A DNA stretch of 36,312 nucleotides from Candidatus Woesearchaeota archaeon CG_4_10_14_0_2_um_filter_33_13 (GCA_002792115.1 PFNQ01000042.1:1-36312), one strand, 5' to 3'; shown: positions 15,427 to 24,283, counted from the first letter of the stretch. Notes: a model not told the origin generated them from the letters alone. Made by a program: numbers and translations.

Positions 15427-16758
15427 ATGAAACTATTACTTATCTCACCACCGTTTTGTACTCCTGCATCTCCCCCTTATGCTTTAGCTAACCTTTACAC
15501 TTTCTTAAAAAACAATTCAAATTTAGAAATAGAACTTCTTGATTTAAACTTAGAATTTCATAAGTTGAAATACCCTCAATTCAAAAAGTTCTTTCAAACT
15601 CTACCTGAGAATTATGAAGAAACCTCTAGAGAGTACTCTAAGCTTACCACCAAAGATTATTCTGAGAATAATAAAAAAGTTCTTCACGGCGAAGATCCAG
15701 AATTATTGAAAGAACTCTTAACTTTAATAAAAAAACAAAAGGCAGATTACATCGCTTTCAGTCTGGTTTATTCTAGTCAGGCATTTTACACTTTAGCTTT
15801 ATTAAAACAATTAAAAAATACTATTGTTGGTGGTCCTGCTGTGAATGATAAAGTTAAACAAGCAGCCACAAATTACATGGCTAATGAAGTTGATTTACTT
15901 AAGTTTCTAACAAAAACCACCATCAACATGACTACCTTAAACTGTAACATAACTCTAGACTTTAGCAAGTTGCCATTAAAAGATTATTTTGTTAAAACTT
16001 TAGTTTTGCCGATAAGAACAACCAGTGCTTGCTTTTATCAGCAATGTACTTTTTGTAATCATCATGGTAATAGAAAGTATTATGAATATTCACTAGAAGA
16101 GATAAAACAAACAATTATCAATAGTAAAGCTAAACAATTCTTTTTCATTGATGATATGATCTCTAAAAAAAGGTTATTACAAATTGCAGAACTTCTTGAT
16201 CCATTAAATGTTAAGTGGATGTGCCAGTTGAGACCGACAAAAGATCTTGACAAAGAAACCTTAACAAAATTATATCGCGCAGGATTAAGAGTAGTTATTT
16301 GGGGAGTGGAATCTGCTAATAATCGGATTCTAAAATTAATGAAAAAAGGAACAAATAAAGAAGACCTTCAAATGGTTCTACAAGATTCTCATGAAATTGG
16401 AATAAAAAATGTTCTTTATATCATGTTTGGTTTCCCTACAGAGACGAAAGAAGATTTTTTGGAAACAATCGACTTTCTTAAAGATAATACAACCATCATC
16501 GACTTAATTTCAACTTCAACCTTTGGCTTACAGAAAAACACCCCCATCTACAAAAATCCGCAACAATTTTTGATTACAAAAATTGAAGAACATAGCAGAA
16601 CCATTTTAGAACCAAAGATTACTTATCAAATTAAAGAAGGTTTAACTCAAGAAGAGGCAGAGTTATTAAAGAAACATCACAAATTAACTTTGGAGAGGAT
16701 TAATAAATATCCTAAACAGATGAACTTATTCCGAGAACATCTGCTAAACGTTTCTTGA
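15427..16758 (+). CDS. Radical SAM protein of the B12-binding-type subfamily
   Basis: 443 residues. The N-terminus (MKLLLISPPF, then PPYALANLYTFLK) is the Rossmann-like domain of B12-binding radical SAM proteins, but the cobalamin-binding DxHxxG is not evident. The cluster motif is Cys202-x4-Cys207-x2-Cys210 (ACFYQQCTFCNHHG), the longer-spaced form also seen in some peptide-modifying radical SAM enzymes. The Elp3/MiaB-like barrel follows (FFIDDMI, VIWGVES, GIKNVLYIMFGFPTET). It should cleave S-adenosylmethionine to a radical for methylation, methylthiolation or peptide modification; the substrate is unknown. The promoter is TTATAAAT about 29 nt upstream. The 3' end overlaps the RNase D gene by 47 bp on the opposite strand. 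Confidence 0.82.
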   Translation: MKLLLISPPFCTPASPPYALANLYTFLKNNSNLEIELLDLNLEFHKLKYPQFKKFFQTLPENYEETSREYSKLTTKDYSENNKKVLHGEDPELLKELLTLIKKQKADYIAFSLVYSSQAFYTLALLKQLKNTIVGGPAVNDKVKQAATNYMANEVDLLKFLTKTTINMTTLNCNITLDFSKLPLKDYFVKTLVLPIRTTSACFYQQCTFCNHHGNRKYYEYSLEEIKQTIINSKAKQFFFIDDMISKKRLLQIAELLDPLNVKWMCQLRPTKDLDKETLTKLYRAGLRVVIWGVESANNRILKLMKKGTNKEDLQMVLQDSHEIGIKNVLYIMFGFPTETKEDFLETIDFLKDNTTIIDLISTSTFGLQKNTPIYKNPQQFLITKIEEHSRTILEPKITYQIKEGLTQEEAELLKKHHKLTLERINKYPKQMNLFREHLLNVS

Positions 16759-17791
16759 CTAAATTACGTTGCCAGTTCTTTAAACAATCTAATTTTTTAG
16801 AAATAACAATCTCAATCATTTGATCCTTATTCATGATCAAATGTTTTGGAATATTTTCTTGCTTGGCAACCTCAGATTGCACTTCTTGTACTAGCGCAAA
16901 CTCTTCTTTTTGTTTCTGATTAAACTTTTTGTGATCTGGAATCTCAATTTCATATTTCTCTTCTCGGCCTTTTTCGACTGCTTCCTTAAAACTTTGCCAT
17001 TCTCTTCTAACAATTGGATGTACTCCAGTCACATTTTTCCAATTAGGAGCACGTAAAGAAAATTCGATCAATCTTTTGTTATTAAATATAAAATGAATCG
17101 GTCTGTCAACCTTCTGAGCTAACCTCTCTCTTAAATCGTATAACCTTTTAGCAATCGCTCTTTGAGTATCACTGATTTCCTTTATTCCTTTTAAACCTTC
17201 AAACGTTCCTAGATGATGTTCCCATTCTTTACTTTCTATAACTTTAAAATCTTCTTCTGCCCAGGATAATCTTCCCTTTTCGCTTAATTCTTTGCGTAAA
17301 AAGTGTACTAATTTGATTAAATGGACTGTGTCCCCCATAGCATAAGACAACATTTCAGCAGTTAATGGCCTTTTAGTCCAGTCTGCCATCTGGAATTTGC
17401 TAACTTTTTCAACGTTAAAATATTCTTTTAATAAGTCTCCTAGCCCTACTCTCTCTTTACCTAACAAAAAAGCAGCAATCATTGTATCAAAAACATTTTT
17501 AGGTCTGCAATTCATTTCTTTGTTTAAAACTCTAAAATCAAAATCAACATCGTGAAAAATTTTCACAATCTTTGGACTTTCAAAAATCTCTTTTAAACAA
17601 GGCACCCCTTTAAGCTTGTAAAAGTCAATGATATAATTTTTTTTAATACTAGAAATTTGTATTATCGATAAATAAACACCATAATGATGTAGATTATTCT
17701 CGCATTCTAGATCTATCCCTAGCTCCTTCTCTTGAGATAACTCAGAACAAGCTTCTTTTAATTTTTCTATCGTATCAATGTATGTAAACAT
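16712..17791 (-). CDS. rnd: Ribonuclease D-like DEDDy exonuclease with HRDC region
   Basis: 359 residues. The exonuclease domain (1-170) has all DEDDy residues: Asp27 and Glu29 in GIDLECE, Asp85 in IFHDVDFDF, Asp155 with Tyr151 in YAMGDTVHL, plus the FDTMIAAFLLG segment. Residues about 205-290 match an HRDC domain (DTQRAIAKRLYDLRERLAQK and following). The C-terminal 60 residues look like a second helical domain, as in bacterial RNase D. It trims 3' ends of tRNA and other stable RNAs. RNase D is common in bacteria and eukaryotes but unusual in archaea, so transfer is likely. The C-terminal coding end overlaps the radical SAM gene in convergent orientation. Confidence 0.88.
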   Translation of the reverse strand: MFTYIDTIEKLKEACSELSQEKELGIDLECENNLHHYGVYLSIIQISSIKKNYIIDFYKLKGVPCLKEIFESPKIVKIFHDVDFDFRVLNKEMNCRPKNVFDTMIAAFLLGKERVGLGDLLKEYFNVEKVSKFQMADWTKRPLTAEMLSYAMGDTVHLIKLVHFLRKELSEKGRLSWAEEDFKVIESKEWEHHLGTFEGLKGIKEISDTQRAIAKRLYDLRERLAQKVDRPIHFIFNNKRLIEFSLRAPNWKNVTGVHPIVRREWQSFKEAVEKGREEKYEIEIPDHKKFNQKQKEEFALVQEVQSEVAKQENIPKHLIMNKDQMIEIVISKKLDCLKNWQRNLVKKRLADVLGISSSV

Positions 17792-17874
17792 ATGTACTAT
17801 AAACTGGGTGTGATTTAATTGTTTTTTGGTATTATATAGCGAACCCTTATAAAGAACAGGAACATTTTACCACT

Positions 17875-18003
17875 ATGGCTAAATTACAATTTAAGAAAAA
17901 ATGTTATATGTGTAAGGACGTTTGGGTATTGGTTGAAAGTAAGACACCGACTGTTTGTGATGCTTGTAAGAGAAAGATTAAAAAAGCAAATCCTTCTTCC
18001 TAA
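17875..18003 (+). CDS. 42-residue zinc-finger microprotein
   Basis: A short ORF of 42 codons plus stop. The product has two CxxC knuckles, CYMC (Cys10, Cys13) and CDAC (Cys29, Cys32), spaced 15 residues apart as in a zinc ribbon, with a basic C-terminus (KRKIKKAN). CTTATAAAG at about 17846-17854 is 28 nt before the ATG, the leaderless distance. The ribosome site of the NYN gene begins 17 nt after its stop, so the two probably share an mRNA. Function unknown; nucleic-acid binding is inferred from the basic zinc-ribbon form. Confidence 0.72.
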   Translation: MAKLQFKKKCYMCKDVWVLVESKTPTVCDACKRKIKKANPSS

Positions 18004-18032
18004 AGTTAGAAAAGACTTTAGAGGTGAAGAAT

Positions 18033-18542
18033 ATGACTGTTCCTGAAAAAACAATTCAAATTAACCAATCAGTAGCGATTCTTTGTGACGGTAATAATAT
18101 CGAAAGAAGCATTCACGAGATTTCTGGTAGTACAGACACGATGGTTAATTTTGATGTACTTATACCAAAATTATTGGGTAATCGAGGATTGAATAGATTC
18201 ATCTACTTTCGTGAGGGAAAGAATATTTCTGAGAAGTTAGCTGAAAGATTACACAACAATTATTATGGTTTAGTCGTCCCTTGCCATAAATCTGCAGATA
18301 TCCCTTTATCAATTAAAGCTACCCAATTAGCTTCAAAAGTTGATGCAATTATTATCATGTCTGGAGATTCTGATTATGTAGAATTAGTTCGACATTTGAA
18401 ATCTGAAGGTGTTAGGGTAGAGATTGCTGCTGTGCAAGAGAATACTGCCGCCATTTTAATTCATGAAGCTGACCATTTCCTTCCAATTACTAAGGAACAT
18501 TGGTTTACTTACAAATCACCTAAAGGTAAGTTCAGAAGATAA
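18033..18542 (+). CDS. NYN-domain (LabA/DUF88-like) putative ribonuclease
   Basis: About 169 residues with the NYN/PIN-like layout: VAILCDGNNIERSI near the N-terminus (first acidic residue and Asn pair), KSADIPLSIKA (second Asp), and the hallmark IIMSGDSDYVELVRHLK, followed by VRVEIAAV and a C-terminal FLPIT. NYN domains share the PIN-nuclease fold and act as metal-dependent RNases or as LabA-type regulators. The ATG at 18033 is preferred because GAGGTGA (18021-18027) is its ribosome site; the GTG at 18024 lies within that site. It follows the zinc-finger microprotein closely, and the pair may act together on RNA. Confidence 0.88.
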   Translation: MTVPEKTIQINQSVAILCDGNNIERSIHEISGSTDTMVNFDVLIPKLLGNRGLNRFIYFREGKNISEKLAERLHNNYYGLVVPCHKSADIPLSIKATQLASKVDAIIIMSGDSDYVELVRHLKSEGVRVEIAAVQENTAAILIHEADHFLPITKEHWFTYKSPKGKFRR

Positions 18543-18585
18543 TTGTTTCTTTTACTTTTTTTAAATTAATAATAAAAAAAAATAA
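18543..18585. terminator. Bidirectional T/A-tract terminator
   Basis: Between the convergent NYN and CARDB-like genes there is a T7 run on the plus strand followed by an A9 run (T9 on the minus strand), serving termination in both directions. Confidence 0.55.
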
Positions 18586-19440
18586 TTAAGAATAAGTTAC
18601 GATAAATCCGTCACCAGCAATAAAGTCCATATTCTGATAACTCTTGCTGAATCCGAAGACTTCCCATAAATGGAACAACTTCACTTCTTTTCCATCAACA
18701 GAAATAATTGTACTAAATGCTCCACCAAATGAACCCCCCCCAACTAAACAGATTTTAGTTGCTTCTGGTAAATCTAAAGTTAAACAGTCTCCTACTTCAT
18801 TAAAGTAAAACCAGTATTGGTTGTCATTTAACCCTAACTCTGGGTTTGGTCCTTTAACGTAATTGTATAAAGTAACATTTAATTTAGTGGTTGCTTTGTT
18901 ATTGTTATCGTTCTTCTCAGCTATTTCGTTAGTATCATCAACCGGATCAACTTCATACCCAATTTCAAATTCTCCTGCTTTGTTAAAATAAAAAGAAGAC
19001 ATTCCACCAATTAATTCATAATCAGTAAAGAGTAAACTTTCTCCAGGTTGTAAAGTTATAGCAGGAGCAGCAGGGATAACACCATTACCTAATGGAATTT
19101 CAACACTACCAACATCTTGCCAATAAACAGTTCCATCTTTTTTTTCAATTGGCGCTTTTTTCAAAGGAGTTGTTCCTTCTTCTAACATGTCTCCTGAATA
19201 AATGTATAATGGATAACCAGTTCCATTTCTTCCTTCAGATTCTAACATTTTTATTGGAAATCTAGAAGAAACAGCTTCATCACCAATGTTAGTTACTTTG
19301 AATGGTAAGAAATATTCTTCTTCAAATCCCGTCCTGGGCATATGTTGTGGTTCTAATAACTCCACAACTAAATCTCCTGTAGCAATAACGCTAACAGCGA
19401 AGATAGATAATATAACCAATAGTATAATTGCGTGTTTCAT
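18586..19440 (-). CDS. Secreted protein with a CARDB-like adhesion domain
   Basis: 284 residues. Residues 1-20 are a signal peptide (KHAIILLVILSIFAVSVIAT). Residues about 24-190 have the beta-sandwich pattern of CARDB domains: FLPFKVTNIGDEAVSS for the first strands and GYEVDPVDDTNEIAEKNDNN with the D/N-rich edge before NKATTKLNV. Such domains are repeated in archaeal and bacterial surface proteins for cell-cell or ligand contact. The C-terminal 85 residues (DNQYWFYFNEVGD, CLVGGGSFGGAF) form a second unrecognised domain with two Cys. There is no membrane anchor at the C-terminus, so it is probably released or non-covalently bound. Confidence 0.7.
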   Translation of the reverse strand: MKHAIILLVILSIFAVSVIATGDLVVELLEPQHMPRTGFEEEYFLPFKVTNIGDEAVSSRFPIKMLESEGRNGTGYPLYIYSGDMLEEGTTPLKKAPIEKKDGTVYWQDVGSVEIPLGNGVIPAAPAITLQPGESLLFTDYELIGGMSSFYFNKAGEFEIGYEVDPVDDTNEIAEKNDNNNKATTKLNVTLYNYVKGPNPELGLNDNQYWFYFNEVGDCLTLDLPEATKICLVGGGSFGGAFSTIISVDGKEVKLFHLWEVFGFSKSYQNMDFIAGDGFIVTYS

Positions 19441-19479
19441 TCCTAAACTGAATATTTTCCAATATATAAATTATTCTTC

Positions 19480-19638
19480 CTATTGATATCTGTTAAATAT
19501 CCAGCCAATTGCTATCACAATCAACACAACAGGAATCCAAGGTACATTAACAACTAAAACACCTAACTCACTTAACAACCAAAAAATTCCTATCAATAAT
19601 ACAATGACTGCAAACATTGGAAATTTTCTTATTTTCAT
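19480..19638 (-). CDS. 52-residue two-helix membrane peptide (LiaI/LiaF-like region)
   Basis: A short minus-strand ORF with two hydrophobic helices (about 8-22 and 32-47) around a SELGVL/NVPW turn. The spacing G-IFWLL-ELGVL, then P-PVVLIVIAIGWIF, resembles the LiaI-LiaF-like/DUF5668 transmembrane region of bacterial envelope proteins. Its ATG overlaps the TGA stop of the P-type ATPase (ATGA), so it is almost certainly translated by coupling from that mRNA. A regulatory or stabilising subunit of the pump, as phospholamban-like peptides are for animal SERCA, is an attractive but unproved idea. Confidence 0.7.
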   Translation of the reverse strand: MKIRKFPMFAVIVLLIGIFWLLSELGVLVVNVPWIPVVLIVIAIGWIFNRYQ

Positions 19639-22280
19639 TTTTTAGACCTCTTTTTAATTTTCTTTCGAATAAGATCAACAACAAAACCTACTATGTACAT
19701 GCCTATTGCAACCGAGATTATTACTACCCAATCAATTAAGTCTAAAGCAACAGCATCAAAGAACTTGTTTAAAGGAGTGTATAACACAACTAATTGTAAT
19801 AATATTGATATACTTATCGCTACCCACAACCATTTATTACTGAACACTTTAATTTTAAACTGGCGACGAATCATTGTTAATCTGACTACTTCAAAAACAA
19901 CTAAAGATGTAAAAGCAATGGTTTGTGCCTTAAGGATTCCTGAACCTTGATATAACCAAAACAACCCTGTTGTACATATACCAATTAAACCTCCAAAAAA
20001 GAAAACGTACCACCTTAACTCTTTGTTTAAGATGCTTTCTTTAGCAGGATGGGGCGGTCGTTTCATAATTCCTTCTTCTGCCGGATCTAAACTTAAGGCA
20101 GTAGCTGGTAATCCATCCGTGACGAGGTTAACCCACAAAATCTGTACTGCAGTTAAAGGAAGCGGTAACCCTGCTAAGGTTGCGAATAAGATTGTAGCAA
20201 TCTCACCTAAATTACTTGAAAGCAGATAATTGACAAATTTCTTAATATTATCAAAGATACCTCGACCTTCTTCAATAGCATTAACTATGGATGTAAAGTT
20301 GTCATCCAACAAAATCATGTCAGATGCTTCCTTAGCAACATCCGTTCCAGTTATCCCCATAGAAATTCCAATGTCCGCTTTCTTCAATGCTGGAGCATCA
20401 TTTACTCCATCACCGGTCATCGCTACAACAAACCCTTTTTTCTTTAAAGACTTAACAATATCTAATTTGTGTTCAGGATTAACACGAGCAAAAACACCAA
20501 TGTTCATTATTTCCTTGTCTAGATTTATTTTATCTAAATCTTTTCCTTGAACAGCCCTGCCCGATATTCCTAACTGAGCAGCTATTGCTGAAGCAGTAAC
20601 AATATGGTCTCCAGTAATCATAATCACTTTAATCCCTGCATCTTGACATTTTTTTATAGAATCTTTAACCTCTTCTCTTGGAGGATCAATCATTGCTTGT
20701 AACCCTACAAAAATCATTCCCTTTTCGGCATCTTCTTTCTTTACCTTACCTTCATTGTAAGCAAAAGCCAAAACTCTCAATGCTTCTTTAGCAAACCCTT
20801 CTGTTTGAGTTAAAATTTCTTTCTTCAGATTGCGGTCTAATCTTACTACTTTGTTATTAATCAAAATCCGATCACAATTTTCAATAACTAAATCCGGAGC
20901 ACCTTTAGTAAAGTAAAAAGACTCTTTACCATTTTTATGTAAGGTGCTCATCATTTTTCTTTCAGAAGTAAAAGGGATCTCTTCAACACGTGGATATTCT
21001 TTGTTTAAAACTTCTTTTTTAAACCCAGCTTTTTCAGCAGAAACAATTAACGCTGCTTCGGTTGGATCACCAATAACATTTCTGTCTTTGTCTGTTTTTT
21101 CAAGCTTAGCATCATTACAAAGCATTCCTATCTTTAGAAGTTGATATAGTGGTTCTGGATTTGCTAATCTTTTATCAACAATAAAGGTTCCTTTAGCTTC
21201 ATAACCAGAACCGGTAACTTCGTAAACTTGATTATTAGCCCAGATTTTAACAATAGTCATCTGGTTATGTGTTAACGTGCCTGTTTTATCTGTACAAATA
21301 ACATTAACGCTGCCCAGGGTTTCAACTGAAGGTAATCTTCTAATCAAAGCGTTCCGTTTGACCATCCTTTGCACCCCTAAGGATAATGAGATGGTAATTA
21401 CTGCGGGTAATCCTTCTGGAATGGCTGCTACTGCCAAAGCAATGGCAGTTAGGAACATTACAGAAACCTTTTGTCCTGCTAAGATCCCTGCAAAGAAAAC
21501 CATTACTGCTACAATAATAACTGCAATTGTTAAATATTTTCCAAGTTGACGCAACTTTTTTTGTAAGGGTGTTTCTACTTCTTGTGCTTCTTTTATCATA
21601 GAAGCAATCTTACCAACTTCAGTATTCATTCCTGTAGAAACAATTAAAGCAATCGCTCTACCTTTTGATACTATGGTAGATGTGTAAACCATGTTAGTTC
21701 TATCGGCTAAAGGTGTTTTTTCAGTAAGTGGTTCATTAATTTTAGTAACCGGTTGTGATTCCCCCGTTAGGGGGGCTTCTTGACTTTCTAAACTATGCAC
21801 TTCAATTAATCTAGAATCTGCAGGGATTTTATCTCCTGTCTCTAATATTAGGATGTCTCCGGGAACAAGAAATTTACTTTCAATTTTAATTTCTTGTCCA
21901 CCACGAATGACTTTTGCTTTTTGTGAAGCCATCCTTTGTAAAGCTTCAATGGCCCTTTCAGATTTGTATTCCTGGATAAAACCAAGTATAGCATTAATCA
22001 AAACAATGGCTGCAATAACACCAGCATCTGTAAATTCTTTTAGCAAAAATGAAACAACTAAAGCAAATAGTAATAGCCAAATTAATGGGCTGGAGAATTG
22101 TTGCCATAAGATTCGCCAAGGGCTAATACCCTTTTCTGCCTTTAACTCGTTCAATCCATATTTCTGTAGACGATTCTCTGCTTCTAGTTTTGTTAATCCT
22201 TTGTTGTTAGATTTTAACTCTTTGAGAGAATCCTCAACTGTTAATGTGTAATATTGATTTTTAGAAGACTTCTCCACCAT
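19635..22280 (-). CDS. Ca2+-transporting P-type ATPase (SERCA/PMCA-like)
   Basis: 881 residues with all P-type landmarks: actuator LTGES (171-175), phosphorylation DKTGTLT (Asp331), MTGDGVNDAPAL hinge, and about ten membrane helices. The Ca2+ ligands are readable: Glu289 in IPEGL (helix 4), Asn and Glu in LLSSNLGEIA (helix 5), and Asn and Asp in VNLVTDGLPATAL (helix 6). This is the complete SERCA-type set, so Ca2+ export is a good call, although Mn2+ cannot be excluded. The N-terminal cation-ATPase domain (YTLTVEDSLKELKSNNKGLT) is present. GGGTGA six bases before the ATG fixes the start. The stop overlaps the start of the 52-residue membrane peptide. Confidence 0.94.
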   Translation of the reverse strand: MVEKSSKNQYYTLTVEDSLKELKSNNKGLTKLEAENRLQKYGLNELKAEKGISPWRILWQQFSSPLIWLLLFALVVSFLLKEFTDAGVIAAIVLINAILGFIQEYKSERAIEALQRMASQKAKVIRGGQEIKIESKFLVPGDILILETGDKIPADSRLIEVHSLESQEAPLTGESQPVTKINEPLTEKTPLADRTNMVYTSTIVSKGRAIALIVSTGMNTEVGKIASMIKEAQEVETPLQKKLRQLGKYLTIAVIIVAVMVFFAGILAGQKVSVMFLTAIALAVAAIPEGLPAVITISLSLGVQRMVKRNALIRRLPSVETLGSVNVICTDKTGTLTHNQMTIVKIWANNQVYEVTGSGYEAKGTFIVDKRLANPEPLYQLLKIGMLCNDAKLEKTDKDRNVIGDPTEAALIVSAEKAGFKKEVLNKEYPRVEEIPFTSERKMMSTLHKNGKESFYFTKGAPDLVIENCDRILINNKVVRLDRNLKKEILTQTEGFAKEALRVLAFAYNEGKVKKEDAEKGMIFVGLQAMIDPPREEVKDSIKKCQDAGIKVIMITGDHIVTASAIAAQLGISGRAVQGKDLDKINLDKEIMNIGVFARVNPEHKLDIVKSLKKKGFVVAMTGDGVNDAPALKKADIGISMGITGTDVAKEASDMILLDDNFTSIVNAIEEGRGIFDNIKKFVNYLLSSNLGEIATILFATLAGLPLPLTAVQILWVNLVTDGLPATALSLDPAEEGIMKRPPHPAKESILNKELRWYVFFFGGLIGICTTGLFWLYQGSGILKAQTIAFTSLVVFEVVRLTMIRRQFKIKVFSNKWLWVAISISILLQLVVLYTPLNKFFDAVALDLIDWVVIISVAIGMYIVGFVVDLIRKKIKKRSKK

Positions 22281-22390
22281 TTTTCACCCTTTTTGTAACT
22301 GAACTTTTTAATTGTACTTTATAATACCAATATTATATAAAAATGTTTTCTTACAATCCTATTAAAAAGCCTGAATAAAATAATTCACCT

Positions 22391-23125
22391 TTAATCTGGT
22401 TGATATTCCAGATCTATTGGATTGGATTCTACTTTCAAATAAATAACTAAACTCAAGTTTGTTAATCTGTTTGCTAAATCTGTTAATGTTTGTCCTTCCC
22501 TTTGTGCCGTTGCGTTTAGACCTATGATCTCTATTGGTGTGGGATATCTTCCATCAAAAGATCCTTTACGGACATATCTTGTAAGATTACTACTAATCGC
22601 ATCAATCCTTAACGCGTCAGTGAGCACTCCAAGAGAACCACGCTCTAAGGCGGCGATTGGATTACGAGTTATTTCTGTTGCTTCATCAACCAACTTAGCT
22701 AAAATTGCGGATTGACGTGCAAACTCTTCATCATCACCAATATGTCCTTCTCCTAAAATGATATAATCTTCGTTACAATCTAATCGGGTTGCTTTTTCTC
22801 TAGCACCATCTAAGTCCGTTCTAGCTTGGCATACAACAGAATATCCTGCTTCAATACTCGCAAATCTCTCTTTCCAAGGATTTGTGTTGCCTGCTGTATT
22901 TTTGGATTTATGATTAGCATATTCAAATACTTGTTCGTAAGCATCTTCTATTTCTCTAGATAATCTAATGAAGTCTTCGACCATTAGTCCTTCCCTACTT
23001 AAAAAAACAAGATGTCCTGGTTCTGGATCATAATTTAGAATATCAACAATCTCTCCAGCCCTTAACATTAATTCTTCAAGAGTTCTTAACTTTTCATCAA
23101 ATTGATCATCAATTATTTTACTCAT
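22391..23125 (-). CDS. Hypothetical acidic helical protein
   Basis: Not recognised. 244 residues, predicted mostly alpha-helical and acidic, without signal peptide, membrane segment or obvious active site. Two single cysteines lie mid-protein (VCQARTD and LDCNED). The N-terminal 70 residues are charged helices (FDEKLRTLEELMLRAGEIVD). CTTATAAA about 33 nt upstream on the minus strand supports a leaderless ATG at 23125. It does not overlap the P-type ATPase and has its own promoter. Confidence 0.55.
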   Translation of the reverse strand: MSKIIDDQFDEKLRTLEELMLRAGEIVDILNYDPEPGHLVFLSREGLMVEDFIRLSREIEDAYEQVFEYANHKSKNTAGNTNPWKERFASIEAGYSVVCQARTDLDGAREKATRLDCNEDYIILGEGHIGDDEEFARQSAILAKLVDEATEITRNPIAALERGSLGVLTDALRIDAISSNLTRYVRKGSFDGRYPTPIEIIGLNATAQREGQTLTDLANRLTNLSLVIYLKVESNPIDLEYQPD

Positions 23126-23179
23126 CTTGATTACTTTAGAATTAGTTCTGTTTATAAGTTTTATGAGTTTAAATTACTT

Positions 23180-23812
23180 TTAAGTAGTTATTTTTTCTAA
23201 ACGCCATAAACCAACTTCAACGTCCAAAACAGGCTTTTTGTGATGGATAAAGATAGCTTTAAGTGGAAAGTCATAACGCCATTTGTCTGTAATCTTAAAA
23301 TTATGATCTTTAGCAATCGCCTGCAGAAACGTTTCAGTATTGTATTTATGCATACTATAAACTATTGGAGCCACTTCAAAGGCCTTCTCCAAAAAGACTT
23401 TATCTTTATGAGAGCTTTGATAACTTCCAAAAGGAGGATTTTGTACAACCGCATCTACTTCTTGATCAAATAATGAAATGTCTGATATAATAAAATCAGC
23501 GTCTCCAATTTCATACTCTTCTTTGATAAGGTTGTAATTTTGCATACAGATTTGTATAGCCTTTTCATCTTTATCAACAAAATAAACCTTTTTCGCTCCT
23601 AACAATAATAGTCCAATCCCTAAAATACCTGGACCACAGGCAGCATCTAAAATAACTCTGCCGGAAACTTCACTCTTCATAGCCATGTTCCAGACCCATT
23701 CTGCAGCAATAGAAGCAGGAGTAGCATATTGTTCTAAAGCTAAAGAAGGTTCTTCAAAAGATTTCAATTTACTTAAAACCATTTCTAAACTTTTTTTGGA
23801 AGAAAAACCCAT
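23180..23812 (-). CDS. METTL5-like N6-adenine rRNA methyltransferase
   Basis: 210 residues that follow human METTL5 closely in motif order: LEQYATPASIAAEW near residue 22, SAM-binding motif ILDAACGPGILGIG, VYFVDKDE, the N6-adenine catalytic NPPFGS, then SMHKYNTETF and a C-terminal DVEVGLWRLE. METTL5 methylates one adenosine in small-subunit rRNA (A1832 in human 18S), and archaeal relatives are thought to modify the equivalent helix 44 base. Eukaryotic METTL5 needs TRMT112; no partner gene is adjacent here. CTTAAAAAC about 28 nt upstream fits a leaderless start. Confidence 0.86.
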   Translation of the reverse strand: MGFSSKKSLEMVLSKLKSFEEPSLALEQYATPASIAAEWVWNMAMKSEVSGRVILDAACGPGILGIGLLLLGAKKVYFVDKDEKAIQICMQNYNLIKEEYEIGDADFIISDISLFDQEVDAVVQNPPFGSYQSSHKDKVFLEKAFEVAPIVYSMHKYNTETFLQAIAKDHNFKITDKWRYDFPLKAIFIHHKKPVLDVEVGLWRLEKITT

Positions 23813-23875
23813 TCGCTTAAGAAATGTTTATTGTTTTTAAGTTTTCTGATTAGGAAGTATTGATTTGGAATGAAT

Positions 23876-24283
23876 CTACTTTTTAAGAACCTGACCTAAT
23901 TTATCCCAGTCTTTACCAATAACAATTGGATTTAAAGCAATTATCTCTTCTTTGTAATTAAGTTGTTGCGGGATGTTGTTTAATAAGAAAATCGGAATTT
24001 TCTTGTAAAACGCCAACCCCATCTCTAATAAAGAATTACCTCCAATATAACCAGCAATGCCATTTTTATCAAAGTTGGCAATGTAAACAGCTTGAGATTG
24101 TTCAATCTTTTGAAAATGTTCATTGATGAGGTCATGTTGAATTTTTGCCAAAGAACTTTCTTCTAAATGGTGAAAGTCTTTCATGCTTGGCAGAAGGACT
24201 TCATGGCCTCGTTCTTCAAGAGATTTTTTGATCTCCCACAATTTTTCAAAGAATTTTGCACTTGAACATAAAGTTATTATCAT
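23876..24283 (-). CDS. Nucleoside 2-deoxyribosyltransferase-like protein
   Basis: 135 residues. The start (MIITLCSSAKFFEKLWEIKK) and RGHEVLLPS give the first Rossmann strand and helix; SQAVYIANFDKNGIAGYIGGNSLLEMGLAFYKKIPIFLLN is the hallmark of the group, with Gly-Gly-Asn and an E of the LEMG helix in the place of the catalytic Glu. Family members transfer deoxyribose between bases or hydrolyse (d)NMPs as DNPH1-like housekeeping enzymes. The small size favours a hydrolase or house-cleaning role. TATTTAAAA lies 33 nt upstream on the minus strand. Confidence 0.7.
   Translation of the reverse strand: MIITLCSSAKFFEKLWEIKKSLEERGHEVLLPSMKDFHHLEESSLAKIQHDLINEHFQKIEQSQAVYIANFDKNGIAGYIGGNSLLEMGLAFYKKIPIFLLNNIPQQLNYKEEIIALNPIVIGKDWDKLGQVLKK

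Noticed and set aside
21853-22251. 132-codon open frame antisense to the P-type ATPase
   Set aside because: It is a shadow of a gene with complete P-type motifs; no start signal or recognisable domain.
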